Below are positions 12,761 through 13,206 of a DNA stretch of 13,206 nt, in pieces; within the stretch, counting starts at the first letter, position 1, and every line of letters starts with the position of its first letter. Source of the stretch: Streptomyces violaceoruber (lineage in GTDB: Bacteria; Actinomycetota; Actinomycetes; Streptomycetales; Streptomycetaceae); assembly GCA_000720805.1 (NCBI GenBank), contig JODI01000155.1:1-13206 (forward strand), written 5' to 3'. The position numbers and the translations under genes were made by a program. Under the pieces are notes generated by a model. That model did not search any database. It had not been told where the DNA came from and saw nothing but the letters and a program-made list of their open reading frames with translations.

Positions 12761-12910
12761 CCTTGCGTCGAAGCCGACCGGAAGGGCGGTAGGCTGCGGA
12801 CACGTGATGGTCGACAAGCGACACCCCGATCCGAGCCGAACCGCAACCGGTCCTGCCGCGGTTCGGCTGTACGGTTTTCAGCCCCCGGTCGGTACTCCGT
12901 ACGGCCTCGA
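12517..12910. repeat. Copy 2 of the segmental duplication
   Basis: Partner of 10161-10535. The left edge is sharp: GACGAGCCGGTAGGAGTCGG is common to both copies, but the base just before differs and left of it copy 2 is AraC C-terminus, whereas copy 1 continues the YjbR gene. On the right copy 2 continues into an intact AraC frame. Confidence 0.88.
12790..12795 (+). promoter_or_regulatory. -10 element of the intact AraC gene (leaderless type)
   Basis: TAGGCT, 8 bases before GTG 12804. It is preserved in both duplication copies and fits a leaderless start, common in Streptomyces regulators. No convincing -35 at standard spacing. Confidence 0.5.
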
Positions 12911-13206
12911 GGTGAGTACCGTCGAGGACTTCTTCGCCCAGCACGACGACTGGCCGTGGAACCCGCCCCGCCCTGGCCGTGCCACCTTCCACTACTTGAT
13001 CCTGGTCACCGAGGGCGAGTTGCGGCACGACGTCGACCACGTCACGCGGACCGTCGCCCCCGGGCAGTGGCTGTGGGTGCGTCCCGGGCACGCGCAGTGC
13101 TGGCATCCGCCCGGCGCGGCGCGCGGCCCGTTCATCCTGTTCGAACCGGACGTGCTGCGGCCCGACCTCGCCCGTCTCCTGGCCCCGCTCACCGCGCACG
13201 AGGCCC
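12804..13206 (+). CDS. AraC-family transcriptional regulator, N-terminal sensing part (runs off window)
   Basis: The frame starts GTG ATG at 12804/12807 (VMVDKRHPDP) and stays open to the window end, 134 codons. The visible part is the cupin-like sensing domain: LYGFQPPVGTPYGLEV, then RATFHYLILVTEGELRHDV, VAPGQWLWVRPGHAQCWHPP and FILFEPDVLRPDLARLLAPL. The alternating strand pattern with Gly-X-Leu and Val-Ala-Pro-Gly turns is typical of AraC N-terminal domains that bind a small ligand. The double helix-turn-helix should follow outside the window and should resemble the fragment at 12225-12522. A -10 hexamer 8 bases before the start and no ribosome-binding site suggest a leaderless mRNA. It is divergent from the YjbR fragment, with which it was duplicated. 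Confidence 0.82.
   Translation, partial: MMVDKRHPDPSRTATGPAAVRLYGFQPPVGTPYGLEVSTVEDFFAQHDDWPWNPPRPGRATFHYLILVTEGELRHDVDHVTRTVAPGQWLWVRPGHAQCWHPPGAARGPFILFEPDVLRPDLARLLAPLTAHEA

Noticed and set aside
1..13206. tRNA genes, CRISPR arrays, complete insertion sequences, phage att repeats
   Set aside because: Looked for cloverleaf-like arms, regularly spaced direct repeats and transposase motifs; none was convincing.

Overview
The window looks like high-GC actinomycete chromosome, most probably Streptomyces. GC is very high, codons strongly prefer G or C in the third position, GTG starts are common, several genes overlap as GTGA, and the families seen (CUT1 sugar permease, DeoR, TetR, MmcQ/YjbR, AraC, cyclophilin-like) are typical of that genus. 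No tRNA, rRNA, CRISPR array or complete insertion sequence was found.

Region 1 (1-3969, + strand) is a catabolic cassette. It holds the end of a sugar ABC permease, two zinc-dependent medium-chain dehydrogenases, a DeoR-type regulator and a HAD-family hydrolase. Permease/dehydrogenase 1 and regulator/HAD each overlap by GTGA, and a third GTGA lies between the dehydrogenases. The likely role is uptake and oxidation of a sugar or polyol; the substrate cannot be read from the sequence.

Region 2 (3970-6552) is worn. It has degenerate reverse-strand coding, including what looks like the first ~20 codons of a GNAT acetyltransferase. A dienelactone-hydrolase-like gene follows; it lacks the usual nucleophilic cysteine and has a perfect 12-bp inverted repeat upstream. 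Next is a headless and tailless zinc-ribbon integrase-like pseudogene.

Region 3 (6553-10451, - strand) holds an SDR oxidoreductase with a TetR regulator behind it, a RarA/MgsA-type AAA+ ATPase, and two coupled MmcQ/YjbR genes, the first of which lacks its N-terminus.

Region 4 (10161-13206) records a rearrangement. A YjbR-AraC segment appears to have been duplicated in tandem. The first AraC copy survives only as a frameshifted 5' scrap (10431-10535) and a C-terminal DNA-binding fragment (about 12215-12522). Between these scraps lie a second TetR gene and a cyclophilin-like gene. The second AraC copy begins at 12804 and runs off the window.

The most interesting signal is regulatory. The SDR promoter (8068-8137) and the cyclophilin-like promoter (12140-12183), 4 kb apart, carry the same 20-bp imperfect inverted repeat, consensus GGYAAGTSSATSSACTYRCC. 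In both, one repeat covers the -35 region of a similar promoter, and the SDR promoter has a second repeat exactly 50 bp away. This suggests one local repressor, perhaps the TetR encoded behind the SDR, controls both genes.
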